Positions 17,257 to 31,405 of a stretch of 64,000 nucleotides of DNA are shown one piece after another. Under the pieces are notes generated by a model, which searched no databases, was not told the DNA's origin, and saw nothing but the letters and a program-made list of their open reading frames with translations. Origin of the DNA: Acidobacteriota bacterium (GTDB lineage: Bacteria; Acidobacteriota; Thermoanaerobaculia; Multivoradales; JBCCEF01); assembly GCA_039028635.1 (NCBI GenBank), contig JBCCHV010000023.1, positions 1-64,000 on the forward strand, read 5' to 3'. The first letter of the stretch is position 1. Every line of letters starts with the position of its first letter. The position numbers and the translations under genes were made by a program.

Positions 17257-17927
17257 GGCTTCGGCAGTCTACAAAGAGCGCCAGTTTACAAGCGCCCTGG
17301 GGGATCGAGCGCGCACGCCAAGAGATCATGGCCGAGCGCCACAATGGCGCACCGCGGCATGTTCCACATCGGAACAGTTTTGGAATTCAGATCGAGCTGG
17401 GAGACCGGCGGAGGGAGATGGGGGAGGTTCCGCTGGTTGGTAGGTCTTGAGGATTATCCCTGTAGTGAATAGGGGTTGTGGGTTAGATCGTTTGGAAGGG
17501 GAGACCCTGGTGGGTCTCTTCTTCTGGTTGGATGAAATTGGTGGGTGGAACCTCCCCGTTGGTTTCCTTTTCCATCTCTGCCCCACAAATAAGCAAAGCG
17601 GATGCCAACATCCTCAAGAGCGATACTTCAGGCTTTTTCAGACGACGGCACCATCCTTTCGCCTACCGGCCATGGGAGATTCCCCCAGACCAAGGAATTT
17701 TTACTCATCTCTTGCATTCAAAATGTCGGAATCTGCGATCCCGAGAGACGCTCCCGAAGATCCTCCAGAGACACCCTCCGGGGAGCCATTTCGAGTCTCC
17801 GGAGACCTTGTCAACGGCCTGCCTTGTGGTAATATCCGCCTCACGTCTTCGGGAAACCAAATTCGGGGTTCCCCCCCAAACAAACGCTTGACAAGTTTCC
17901 ACAGATTGTGGAAATGGTGTGGAATTC
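17257..17927. other. Origin-like intergenic region upstream of dnaA
   Basis: About 670 bp without convincing coding potential, lower in G+C than its surroundings (for example around 17440-17730, with GGAATTTTTACTCATC near 17695). It contains an inverted repeat TGTTCC/GGAACA (about 17359-17375) and ends in a cluster of DnaA-box-like motifs. Together with flanking dnaA, nearby parS and rnpA-rpmH, this is the best candidate for oriC or at least the dnaA control region. The 245-bp dnaA-dnaN gap is the alternative. Confidence 0.6.
17894..17925. promoter_or_regulatory. DnaA-box-like cluster at the dnaA start
   Basis: GTTTCCACA, the inverted TGTGGAAAT and the inverted TGTGGAATT occur within about 30 bp directly before the dnaA ATG. 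The first two match the TTWTNCACA box at 8 of 9 positions, the third at 7. TTGACA at 17888-17893 could be a -35 element, but no good -10 follows at the usual distance. The cluster suggests autoregulation or origin binding. Confidence 0.55.
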
Positions 17928-19223
17928 ATGACTCCATCGGTGTGGGCGCGACTCCGGAAACAGCTTGAGAAGCAGCTCGATCCCGATGAGTTCGCCACCT
18001 GGTTCCGGCCCCTCAAGGTCAGCTCCGAAAGCAACGACAAGCTCGTCCTCGTAGCCCCCAACGCCGGTTTTCTCCACACCCTCGAAGAGAGCTATCGCCC
18101 CGCCGTCGACCGCGCCATCGCCGGTCTCGATGGCTCGACCTTCGAAGTCCTCTTCTCCCTCGAAAATTCCAGTCAGGACCCGGACGAAACCGGCTCCTCG
18201 CGGGCCCGCGAGCAGTTCAACTCGAAGTACATCTTCGAGACCTTCGTCGTCGGCAACTCGAACCAGTTCGCCCACGCCGCCGCTCGCGCCGTCGCCGAGA
18301 GCCCGTCCCACTCCTACAACCCGCTGTTCCTCTATGGCGGCGTCGGCCTCGGCAAGACCCACTTGCTGCACGCCATCGCCCACGAGATTCTCGACAAGCG
18401 CCCCCAGTTGCGGGTCATGTACCTGGCCGCCGAGCAGTTCGTCAACGAGCTGATCAACTCGATCCGCTTCGACCGCATGCCGGCTTTTCGCGAGCGCTAC
18501 CGCACCATCGACGTGCTGCTGATCGACGACATCCAGTTCCTGGCCAACAAAGAGCGCACCCAGGAAGAGTTTTTCCACACCTTCAACACGCTCTACACCA
18601 GCCAGAAGCAGATCATCCTGTCGTCGGACTCGTCGCCGCGCCAGATCCCGACCCTCGAAGAACGCCTGCGCAGCCGGTTCGAGTGGGGCCTGATCGCCGA
18701 TATCCAGCCCCCGGACCTCGAGACCAAGATCGCCATCCTGCGGCGCAAGGCGGAAACCGAGGACATCGATCTGCCGGACGAGGTGGCGCACTTCATCGCC
18801 CACCAGGTGCGCAGCAACGTGCGCGAGCTCGAAGGTCTGCTCAATCGCGTCATCGCCTTCTCCATGTTGACCGCCAAGCCGATGTCCCTCGATCTCGCCC
18901 GCGAAACCCTCAAGGACATCCTGCCGGAAGACCGCCGACGCTCCGGCGGTGCCGACATCGTCAAGCTGGTGGCGCGCCACTACGGCCTCAAGGTCGGCGA
19001 GATCAAGAGCCGCAGCAACGCCCGCCAGATCGCCTTCCCGCGACAGGTCGCGATGTACCTCTGCAAGCAGCTCACCGAGCTCTCCTTCCCGGAGATCGGC
19101 AAGCTGTTCAACAACAAACATCACTCCACGGTGATGTACTCGGTCGAGAAGATCGACAAGAAGCGCACCGACGACGCCGACCTCGACCGCACCCTGGAAT
19201 CGCTCGAAAACCAGCTGCGGTAA
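17928..19223 (+). CDS. dnaA: Chromosomal replication initiator DnaA
   Basis: About 431 residues. Domain I: WARLRKQLEKQLDPDEFATW. Domain III: Walker A in LFLYGGVGLGKTHLLHAIAH, Walker B in VLLIDDIQFLANK, and the RSRFEWGL arginine box. Domain IV: the DNA-binding signature KHHSTVMYSVEKID with LTELSFPEIGKLF. It opens the origin in the ATP form. ATG 17928 is preferred; an in-frame GTG at 17919 is possible. The linker (domain II) is short. Confidence 0.97.
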   Translation: MTPSVWARLRKQLEKQLDPDEFATWFRPLKVSSESNDKLVLVAPNAGFLHTLEESYRPAVDRAIAGLDGSTFEVLFSLENSSQDPDETGSSRAREQFNSKYIFETFVVGNSNQFAHAAARAVAESPSHSYNPLFLYGGVGLGKTHLLHAIAHEILDKRPQLRVMYLAAEQFVNELINSIRFDRMPAFRERYRTIDVLLIDDIQFLANKERTQEEFFHTFNTLYTSQKQIILSSDSSPRQIPTLEERLRSRFEWGLIADIQPPDLETKIAILRRKAETEDIDLPDEVAHFIAHQVRSNVRELEGLLNRVIAFSMLTAKPMSLDLARETLKDILPEDRRRSGGADIVKLVARHYGLKVGEIKSRSNARQIAFPRQVAMYLCKQLTELSFPEIGKLFNNKHHSTVMYSVEKIDKKRTDDADLDRTLESLENQLR

Positions 19224-19468
19224 GTCCGCTTGCGGAAGACCGCCGGAAATCTCTGCGGACCGATCTGCGGAGGTTCTGCGGAAAGTCGCCGCCGGGCGAA
19301 TTCTCCGCTGTTCATCCACAGCTCCTCAACAGCCGAAATCCGCCATGAGTGGATTCGCCAAAGCACTCAGAGAGCGTCTGTTCGAGGGATTTCCGAAGCT
19401 TCCTCAGGGCCTTCTACGATGGACTACTATGAGATATATTCGAGGTCTCTTCAGGGAGAGTAGAGCCT
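19224..19468. other. dnaA-dnaN intergenic region with reiterated TGCGG motif
   Basis: Between 19216 and 19282 the motif TGCGG(A) recurs five times (19216, 19231, 19254, 19266, 19277), the last three at 11-12 bp spacing. A TCATCCACA DnaA-box-like 9-mer follows at 19312-19320, then an AT-richer stretch (ACTACTATGAGATATATTC) just before dnaN. This is a second candidate for origin function or dnaN control. Confidence 0.45.
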
Positions 19469-20569
19469 ATGGAAATTCGTCTCAATCGCAGTGACTTCGT
19501 CCACGAGCTGGCACCCATGCAGGGCATCGTCGAGCGCAAGACCACGATTCCGGTCTTGTCCCACGTGCTGCTCTCGGCGCGTCAGGAGAAGCTCCATCTG
19601 GCGGCGACGGATCTCGATGTCTCCCTGACCTCCTCTTGCCCGGCGGATGTCGTGCAGGAGGGAGCGATCGCCGTGCCGGCGAAGAAGTTCATGGAGATCG
19701 TGCGCTCGATGGTGGGGGACGAGGTGCTGTTGCGCCAGGAAGAGCCCGGCTGGCTGTCGATACAGGGAGGGCGCTCGCGGTTCAAGATCCACAGTCTGCC
19801 GGCGGACGACTTCCCGACCCTGCCGGAGGTCGGTAGCGGTTCCCAGATCGAGCTGCCCTTCGTCATCTTTCAGTCGATGATCGGCCGCATTCTGTTCGCC
19901 ATCTCCGCCGAAGAGTCGCGCTTTCAGCTCAACGGTGCCCTCGTCCGGATCAAGGAGGGCATGGTGGAGATGGTGGCCACCGATGGCCGCCGCCTCGCTT
20001 TGGTCGAGGAACCCATCGAAGGGGCCAGCGGCGACGATTCCGTCCTCATTCCCCGCAAGGCCCTCCACGAGCTGCGCCGTTTCGAGGGCGGTGAGACCCT
20101 CGCCTTCCACCGCGGCGAGCACCATGTCTCTTTCCGGCTCGGTCGTCGCGAGCTCATCTGTCGCATCCTGGAAGGCAACTTCCCGGACTACGAGCGGGTG
20201 ATCGCCAAGGACAACGACAAGCACATCGTCTTTCCGGCCAAGGAGCTCTCGGAGGCGATCCATCGGGTCGCTCTGGTCACCGGCGATCGGGCACGGGCGG
20301 TGCAGCTCAGCTTCGGCGATGACGAGCTGATCGTCCAGACCCAGAACCCGGACCTCGGCGATGCCCTCGAGGTGCTGCCCTGCGAGTATCAGGACACCGC
20401 CTTCAAGATCGGTATCAACCCCGACTATCTGCGCGAGTTCCTCGGCGTCCTCGGTGCCGAGCAGGTGCGCCTCGAGCTCAAGGACGAGAACACCCAGTGC
20501 GTCGGCTACCCGGTCACCGAGACGGAGGACAGCCGTTATCTGTGCGTGATCATGCCGATGCGCCTGTAG
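19469..20569 (+). CDS. dnaN: DNA polymerase III beta subunit (sliding clamp)
   Basis: 366 residues with the three-domain clamp pattern: MEIRLNRSDFVHELAPMQGI, VPAKKFMEIVRSM, FQLNGALVRIKEGMVEMVAT (domain 2), VLIPRKALHELRRF, and a typical C-terminal end YLCVIMPMRL that forms the hydrophobic peptide-binding cleft. It confers processivity on polymerase III. Canonical dnaA-dnaN-recF order. Confidence 0.97.
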   Translation: MEIRLNRSDFVHELAPMQGIVERKTTIPVLSHVLLSARQEKLHLAATDLDVSLTSSCPADVVQEGAIAVPAKKFMEIVRSMVGDEVLLRQEEPGWLSIQGGRSRFKIHSLPADDFPTLPEVGSGSQIELPFVIFQSMIGRILFAISAEESRFQLNGALVRIKEGMVEMVATDGRRLALVEEPIEGASGDDSVLIPRKALHELRRFEGGETLAFHRGEHHVSFRLGRRELICRILEGNFPDYERVIAKDNDKHIVFPAKELSEAIHRVALVTGDRARAVQLSFGDDELIVQTQNPDLGDALEVLPCEYQDTAFKIGINPDYLREFLGVLGAEQVRLELKDENTQCVGYPVTETEDSRYLCVIMPMRL

Positions 20570-20634
20570 GCGGCTGATTCCCGTCGGATCGGGTCCGCCG
20601 GCTCTGGATCCCCTTCTCGCCGCTGCCCCGAGCT

Positions 20635-21726
20635 TTGCTCACCTCCCTCAAGCTGCGTCACTTCCGCAACCTTGCTCCCTTCGAGCGCCGGATGGATGGC
20701 GGTCGGCATCTCCTGTTCGGTGGCAACGGCGCCGGCAAGACCAGCGTGCTCGAAGCCATCTACCTGCTGGCGACCACCAAGAGCTTCCGCTCGAATCGCC
20801 TCAGCGAGTGCATTCAGCGTGGGCGCCAGGGATTCGAACTCGCCGCCGAGGTCGACACCGGAGTTCGCCAGAGCCTGGCGCTGGAGGTCGTTGCGGCGGG
20901 AGACAAACGGCGTTTGTTGAACGGCAAGGCGGCACCCCTGGCGCGTCACCTGGCGGCTCTGCCGGTGGTTTCTTGGACAGCGGCCGACGCCGACCTCTTC
21001 ACCGGGCCACCGAAGGACCGCCGCCGCTTCCTCGATCGCGGCGTGATCGGGCTGCAGGCGACGTCCGTGGCGGTGATGTCGCGCTACCGAGAAGCTCTGC
21101 GACAGAAGCGCCGCCTGCTCGCGGCCGGCGGACGTCAGAGAAGCGATTTGCTGGCCCCCTGGAACGATTTGCTGGCGGCCGCCGGTGCCGAGATCGTGCG
21201 TCGTCGTCAGCGCTTCGTGGCGCGCCTCGGGGCTGAGCTGGCGACGGATCTCGAACGCATCGGCCTGTCCCTGCCGGCTATCGCCCTCGACTATCGCCCG
21301 TCACCGCCCGATGGCGCGGACGAAAACGCCTTGAGAGCCCGCCTGGATGCCGTCGAGGGCAGTGAATGGGATCGTCGAATGTCCCTCCTTGGCCCTCATC
21401 GCGACGATCTGGTGCTGCGCTGGGATGGCTATCCTCTGCGCGGCAGCGTCTCGGCCGGCGAGCGCAAGCTCCTCGGCTTGCTGATCGTTGCCGCCCAAGG
21501 GCGGGTGATGACCCGCGAAGGGCCGGAGCCGGTCTACCTGCTCGATGATCTCGATGCCGAGCTGGCGCCCTCGACGTTGGCCGCCTTCTGGACTCTCCTG
21601 GCGCCCGTCGGGCAGCTCTTCGCGAGCTCCAACCGCCCCGAGGTATGGACCTCGCTGGAGCTCGACTCGACCCTCCGCGTGGAGGCCGGCAGGGTCGCTC
21701 CAGGGAGCCTTGCGGAAAGAACGTAA
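20635..21726 (+). CDS. recF: DNA replication/repair protein RecF
   Basis: 363 residues, SMC-like ATPase: start LTSLKLRHFRNLAPFE, Walker A LFGGNGAGKTSVLEAIYLLA, signature SAGERKLLGLLIVAA, and Walker B with PVYLLDDLDAEL. It helps RecR/RecO load RecA at gaps. The start is TTG 20635, which gives the family N-terminus exactly. Confidence 0.95.
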   Translation: MLTSLKLRHFRNLAPFERRMDGGRHLLFGGNGAGKTSVLEAIYLLATTKSFRSNRLSECIQRGRQGFELAAEVDTGVRQSLALEVVAAGDKRRLLNGKAAPLARHLAALPVVSWTAADADLFTGPPKDRRRFLDRGVIGLQATSVAVMSRYREALRQKRRLLAAGGRQRSDLLAPWNDLLAAAGAEIVRRRQRFVARLGAELATDLERIGLSLPAIALDYRPSPPDGADENALRARLDAVEGSEWDRRMSLLGPHRDDLVLRWDGYPLRGSVSAGERKLLGLLIVAAQGRVMTREGPEPVYLLDDLDAELAPSTLAAFWTLLAPVGQLFASSNRPEVWTSLELDSTLRVEAGRVAPGSLAERT

Positions 21727-21748
21727 GGTACTGATCGCAAAAGGCTAA

Positions 21749-24274
<2,526 letters not shown>

Positions 24275-24331
24275 CCCGATCGCCGCTGGCGTTTCCAGGC
24301 TCCACCCGAAGACCGTTCGGAAACAGAGACG

Positions 24332-26872
<2,541 letters not shown>

Positions 26873-26909
26873 TGGCCGGACCCCTCTCCGCCTCCTTCAC
26901 GAAGAACCT

Positions 26910-27488
26910 TTGAGCCTTCCGGGCGAGGAGGTTCCTGCGCCGGAACCGGGTCGCCTCTACCGCCTCGCCTGGTGGTTCTATCTCGTCCTGGCCTTGGTCG
27001 CCCTGCTCTGGATCGGCCTGCGTGACGACACTATTTCGGTGGCCCTGTTCTGGAATGCCGAAAGTTGGTGGATCGACCTCCTGGTCGGAATCTCCGGCGG
27101 CGGCCTCCTCTTGGGCCTCTGGCATCTAGCGGCTCGCTTCTCCCGTCTGGCGCGCGACCTCGAGCTTCAGCTCGGTCGCCTTCTCGGTCGCCTCGAGGCC
27201 CCGGAGGCGGTCGCCCTGGCGGTGGTCTCGGGAATCGGCGAGGAGCTGTTCTTTCGCGGCGCTCTCCAGGGCTCTGTCGGCTGGTTCTGGGCCACCTTGG
27301 TCTTCGCCCTGGTTCACACCGGTCCGGGATCGGCGTTGCGTCTGTGGGGAATCTTCGCGGCTCTCGCCGGTGGCCTCTTCGGTGCTCTTTTGATCTGGCG
27401 TGGAAACCTTTTGGCCCCGGTGGTCGCCCATTTCCTCGTCAATGCGGTCAATTTGCTCCGAATCGCTCGCCGGAACCCTGCAGTCTGA
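26910..27488 (+). CDS. CPBP family intramembrane glutamic protease
   Basis: About 192 residues with several TM segments. The CPBP motifs are intact: EELFFRG (EExxxR), FALVHTG (histidine motif) and HFLVNAVN (H..N). Relatives process prenylated proteins or bacteriocin-related peptides, but the substrate here is unknown. The start TTG 26910 is tentative (weak binding site); it lies 37 bp after gyrA. Confidence 0.8.
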   Translation: MSLPGEEVPAPEPGRLYRLAWWFYLVLALVALLWIGLRDDTISVALFWNAESWWIDLLVGISGGGLLLGLWHLAARFSRLARDLELQLGRLLGRLEAPEAVALAVVSGIGEELFFRGALQGSVGWFWATLVFALVHTGPGSALRLWGIFAALAGGLFGALLIWRGNLLAPVVAHFLVNAVNLLRIARRNPAV

Positions 27489-27558
27489 GGCCGGAAGCTC
27501 TCTGCTAGACTCCCCGTCCCTTGTCTTGACCGTCCGAGGACCGACCGAGGAATCAGCC

Positions 27559-28947
27559 ATGGCGACGCAATCGCAAGACGTACTCGACCGCGTCGAGAAC
27601 AACCGCGAACAGTACCTGGAAGAGCTCAAGGACTACCTGCGCATTCCCTCCGTTTCGACCGATCCCGAGTTCAAACCGGAGGTCTTGCGCTGCGCCCGAT
27701 TCCTGCTCGACAAGATGAAGTCTGCAGGCCTCGACGGCGAGCTCATCGAGACCGAGGGCAACCCCTTGGTCTACGCCGAGTGGAACGGCGCACCGGGTAA
27801 GCCGACGATTCTCTTCTACGGCCACTATGACGTTCAGCCCGTCGATCCGATCGAGGAGTGGCGCAACCCACCCTTCGAGCCGACCCTCGAGGGCGACAAG
27901 CTGGTGGCGCGCGGCGCCACCGACGACAAAGGCCAATCCTACTGTCATCTCAAGGCTGTCGAAGCGATGCTCTCGGAGCGCGGCGAGCTGCCGGTCAACG
28001 TCAAGTTCATCGTCGAAGGGGAGGAGGAGTCCGGCGGCGAGGCGATCGACGCCTACGTCAAGGCCGATGCCGGCCAGCGCCTGGCGGCGGACTGCGTGAT
28101 CATCTCCGACAGCTCGATGTACTCTCCCGGCCAGCCGTCGATCATCTACGGCCTCAAAGGCCTGGCCTACATGGAGATCAAGGTCACGGGACCCAACCGT
28201 GATCTGCACTCGGGGACCTTCGGCGGCGCCGTCGACAATCCCCTCAACGTGCTCTCGACGATGGTTGCCAGCCTGCGGGATCCCAAGACCGGCCGCATTC
28301 TGATTCCGGGTTTCTACGATGATGTGGTCGAGCTCGCCGAGTGGGAGCGTCGCGAGTCGGCCGCTCTGCCCTTCGACGAAGACGAGTACCGTCAAGAGCT
28401 TGGTGTCGAAGCGCTGTTTGGTGAAGAGGGCTACACCACCCGCGAGCGCGCCTGGGGTCGACCCACCTGCGACGTCAACGGCATCTTCGGTGGCTACCAA
28501 GGAAAAGGTGCCAAGACCGTGCTGCCGTCCTGGGGCGGTGCCAAGGTTTCGATGCGGTTGGTGCCGAATCAGGATCCGGACAAGATCGCGCGTCTCTTCG
28601 AAGAACACCTGCGCGCCATCGCGCCGCCCAGCGTCGATCTCGAGGTGACCTATCTTCACGGTGGCGAGGCGGTGGTCGTCGATGCTGAAGGGCCGATCGC
28701 CGAAGCCGCCATGGACGCCCTCGAGGCGACCTGGGGCAAGCGGCCCGTGCGAGTGCGAGAAGGCGGCTCGATTCCGATCGTCTCGACCTTCGCGCAGGTG
28801 CTCGAGATCCCGGTTCTGCTGATGGGTTTCGGCCTCGAGGATGACCGCCTGCACTCGCCGAACGAGAAGTTCAATCTGGAGAACTACTATGCCGGCATTC
28901 GCTCCATCGTCCATTTGATGGACAAACTCGGAGCGCTGTCGGCCTGA
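27559..28947 (+). CDS. M20 family dipeptidase
   Basis: 462 residues. Two-zinc peptidase motifs: YGHYDVQPVDP (His and Asp), ARGATDDKGQ (bridging Asp), VEGEEESGG (catalytic and metal Glu), DLHSGTFGG in the lid domain, and HSPNEKF near the C-terminus. This pattern is that of M20 carnosine dipeptidase-like/CNDP enzymes. The start ATG has a GAGG stretch 8-9 bases upstream. Probably cytoplasmic, as no signal peptide is seen. Confidence 0.88.
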   Translation: MATQSQDVLDRVENNREQYLEELKDYLRIPSVSTDPEFKPEVLRCARFLLDKMKSAGLDGELIETEGNPLVYAEWNGAPGKPTILFYGHYDVQPVDPIEEWRNPPFEPTLEGDKLVARGATDDKGQSYCHLKAVEAMLSERGELPVNVKFIVEGEEESGGEAIDAYVKADAGQRLAADCVIISDSSMYSPGQPSIIYGLKGLAYMEIKVTGPNRDLHSGTFGGAVDNPLNVLSTMVASLRDPKTGRILIPGFYDDVVELAEWERRESAALPFDEDEYRQELGVEALFGEEGYTTRERAWGRPTCDVNGIFGGYQGKGAKTVLPSWGGAKVSMRLVPNQDPDKIARLFEEHLRAIAPPSVDLEVTYLHGGEAVVVDAEGPIAEAAMDALEATWGKRPVRVREGGSIPIVSTFAQVLEIPVLLMGFGLEDDRLHSPNEKFNLENYYAGIRSIVHLMDKLGALSA

Positions 28948-29056
28948 GCACCGGAATTCCCCGGAGCGCTGACCACGAGGACCCCCTGGCCATGATTTCC
29001 GAGCCTGACGAACCTTCATCCACGACGCTCCCGCGAAGGGTGAAAGGGGTCTTCCG

Positions 29057-29617
29057 ATGAGTGACAGCACGGGCATTGAACGCGAGCTCAAGTTCCGCGC
29101 CGTCGGCCTCGACGAGCTGCGCGACCGCCTGCTCGAGCTCGATGCCGAACGCATGGGACCGGGAGCCCTCGAGGACAACCTGATCTTCGATCAGGAAGGT
29201 CGCCTCGAAACCGCCGGCTGCGTGCTGCGGCTGCGGCGCGACGGCAAGGGTGCCTATCTCACCTACAAGGGTCCGGCGACCTTCGAGGGGCGGACCAAGA
29301 TCCGCGAGGAGCACGAGACCACCCTCGGCGATCCCGATGCCGTTCACAAGCTCTTCGAGAGCCTCGGCTTCGAAATCGTCAAGCGCTACCAAAAGATGCG
29401 CGAGACCTGGCAGCTCGGTGGCGTGACCATCGCCCTCGATCACACCCCGATCGGCGATTTCGCGGAGTTCGAGGGGGAAGGTGCCGAGACCGTCGCCCGG
29501 CGCTGCAACCTCGATCCCGAGAGCGCCGAGCGGCGCTCCTACCTGCGGCTCTATGCCGATCACCTCAAGGAGAACCCGGACGCTCCGCCGGACATGGTGT
29601 TCAGCGATCGCGGCTGA
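29057..29617 (+). CDS. CYTH domain protein (class IV adenylate cyclase-like / triphosphate tunnel enzyme)
   Basis: 186 residues. N-terminal ExExK signature ERELKFR, then VLRLRRDGKGAYLTYKGP and IREEHETTL supply the tunnel acidic and basic residues; ETWQLGGVTIALDHTPIG and FAEFEGEG complete the barrel. Members include CyaB adenylate cyclase, thiamine triphosphatase and inorganic triphosphatases; which one cannot be decided from sequence alone. It is interesting next to a cNMP-binding protein elsewhere in the window, but no direct link is shown. Confidence 0.82.
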   Translation: MSDSTGIERELKFRAVGLDELRDRLLELDAERMGPGALEDNLIFDQEGRLETAGCVLRLRRDGKGAYLTYKGPATFEGRTKIREEHETTLGDPDAVHKLFESLGFEIVKRYQKMRETWQLGGVTIALDHTPIGDFAEFEGEGAETVARRCNLDPESAERRSYLRLYADHLKENPDAPPDMVFSDRG

Positions 29618-29662
29618 CCGGAGCCGACGCGCCGACCGCGACGCTGCTACTCCACCCAAACC

Positions 29663-30709
29663 TTGACCCGGATTCGCGCTCTCGTCCTGACCGCCGGCCG
29701 CGGCGTTCGCCTGCGGCCGTTGACGGACACCATGCCGAAGCCGCTTCTGCCGGTGGCGGGCATGCCCATCGCCGGCTACACCCTGGCGCGCCTGGCGCGG
29801 GCCGGCGTCGAGGCGGCGGCCCTCAATCTGCATCATCTCGGCGATCAAATTCGCCACCACTTCGGCGAGGCCTTCGCCGGCATGCCCCTGACCTACTCCG
29901 AAGAACCGGAGCTGCTCGGCACGCTGGGGGCCCTCCACCCGCTGCGGGATTTCCTCTCGCAGGCCGAGCTGGTGGTGGTGATCAACGGTGACAGTCTGTG
30001 CCGGTGGCCCCTCAAGCAGCTCATCCGGCGCCATCGCGCGAGCGGGGCGGTGGCCACCCTGATGCTGGCACGGGAACCCGATGCGGACACCTACGGGGGT
30101 GGCGTGGCGATCGACAAAAAGGGGCGAATCCTGGGTTTTCGCGGCGCCGGTGCGGAGCGTGGCGAGGTCGCCCACCGACTGGTTTTCGCCGGCGCCCAGA
30201 TTCTCTCGCCGCGCCTGCTGCGCCATGTCGACGTCGGTCCCGGCGACACCGTCGGCGATCTCCTCATGCCCCTGCTCGAGAAGGACGCCCATTTCCACGC
30301 CGTGCCATCCCGCCGTCGCTGGCACGACCTCGGCACTCCCCAGCGCTATCTCACCGGCGCCCTCGACTGGTGCCGCGGTACCGGACCGGAACGCCTCTGG
30401 CGGCGCTCCTGGGTTTCGAGCGAAGCCGCCGTCGACCGCTCATCGCGCCTGCGGCGTGCTTCGGTGGAGGTTGGAGCGCGGGTCGAGGGTGGCGCCGTCC
30501 TCGAACGTACCCTGGTGCTGCCCGGCGGGCAGGTGCGAGGCGGTAGCCGGGTGCGCGACGTCATCCTGGCGCCGGACACCGAGCTGCCGGCCGCCAGCCG
30601 AGTCGACCGACGACTGGTCAGTCCGGCCCGCGAGGGTGTTCCGCCGGCGCCGCAGGACTCCCGGGTCGGCAATCTCCTCTACACCCCGATCCTGGCGGAG
30701 AACCCGTGA
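29663..30709 (+). CDS. Sugar-phosphate nucleotidyltransferase (MurU/mannose-1-phosphate guanylyltransferase-like)
   Basis: 348 residues. The signature LTAGRGVRLRPLTD and MPKPLLPVAGMPI is that of NTP-transferases; VVVINGDSLCRWPL is the metal-binding Asp strand; ADTYGGGVAIDKKG and RWHDLGTP complete the pocket. The C-terminal part has short hexapeptide-like beta-helix turns. The sugar is unassigned. The start is TTG 29663. The following HAD gene overlaps its stop by 4 bases. Confidence 0.83.
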   Translation: MTRIRALVLTAGRGVRLRPLTDTMPKPLLPVAGMPIAGYTLARLARAGVEAAALNLHHLGDQIRHHFGEAFAGMPLTYSEEPELLGTLGALHPLRDFLSQAELVVVINGDSLCRWPLKQLIRRHRASGAVATLMLAREPDADTYGGGVAIDKKGRILGFRGAGAERGEVAHRLVFAGAQILSPRLLRHVDVGPGDTVGDLLMPLLEKDAHFHAVPSRRRWHDLGTPQRYLTGALDWCRGTGPERLWRRSWVSSEAAVDRSSRLRRASVEVGARVEGGAVLERTLVLPGGQVRGGSRVRDVILAPDTELPAASRVDRRLVSPAREGVPPAPQDSRVGNLLYTPILAENP

Positions 30710-31362
30710 CCTACCGCCTGCTGGTGTTCGATTGGGACGGTACCGTGATGGACTCCGTCGGCACCATCGTGACCTGCGCCGAGGCGACCCTCGAAACCCT
30801 CGGCCTCGAGTCGCCGCCGGAGGACCATCTGCGCGGCGCCATCGGGCTCGGACTGCGCGAGACTGTCGAGCACCTCCAGCCGGGCTGCGACGAGGCCACC
30901 GCCGAGCGCATCGTCGAGACCTATCGCGAGCTCTGGCTGTCGACCTACCGCTTCCACCCCAGTCCCTTTCCCGCCGCCGAAGCCGTCCTGACGGAGCTGG
31001 CGGAACGCGACTACCTGCTCGCCGTCGCCACCGGCAAGAGCCGCCGCGGCCTCGATCGAGATCTCGCCGCCACCGGCTTCGAGCGCTTCTTCCACGCCAG
31101 CCGCACGCCCGACGAAAGTCACACCAAACCGCATCCCCACATGCTTCTGGAACTGCTCGACGAGCTCGGCGCGACCGCCGGCGAAACCCTGATGATCGGC
31201 GACAGTCGGTGGGATCTCGAGATGGCGCGCAGCGCCGGCACCGAAGCCCTCGGAGTGACCAGCGGTAGTGAGCCCGAGGCGAGTTTGAAACGCTTCGCTC
31301 CGGTGGCCTGCCTGGCCGGCATCGGCGACCTGCCGGAGTGGCTCTCGGAGGTCTCCCGGTGA
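30706..31362 (+). CDS. HAD superfamily phosphatase (phosphoglycolate phosphatase-like)
   Basis: 218 residues. HAD motif I FDWDGTVMDS, motif II within VATGKSRRGLDR, motif III lysine in SHTKPHPHM, and motif IV MIGDSRWDLEMARSAG. The cap-1 helical insertion is of the Gph/PGP type. Likely acts on a small phosphate ester. GTG start overlaps the nucleotidyltransferase stop (GTGA), suggesting coupled expression and possibly a shared sugar-phosphate pathway (inference). Confidence 0.85.
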   Translation: MTYRLLVFDWDGTVMDSVGTIVTCAEATLETLGLESPPEDHLRGAIGLGLRETVEHLQPGCDEATAERIVETYRELWLSTYRFHPSPFPAAEAVLTELAERDYLLAVATGKSRRGLDRDLAATGFERFFHASRTPDESHTKPHPHMLLELLDELGATAGETLMIGDSRWDLEMARSAGTEALGVTSGSEPEASLKRFAPVACLAGIGDLPEWLSEVSR

Positions 31363-31405
31363 GGTACGATTCGGCCGTGTTCGCCGCTTCTGGGAGCCCC
31401 CGCCA

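Noticed and set aside
17447-17968. Possible protein gene in the mutY-dnaA gap
   Set aside because: The frame runs through the DnaA-box cluster and the dnaA start, has atypical composition for this genome and no family resemblance.
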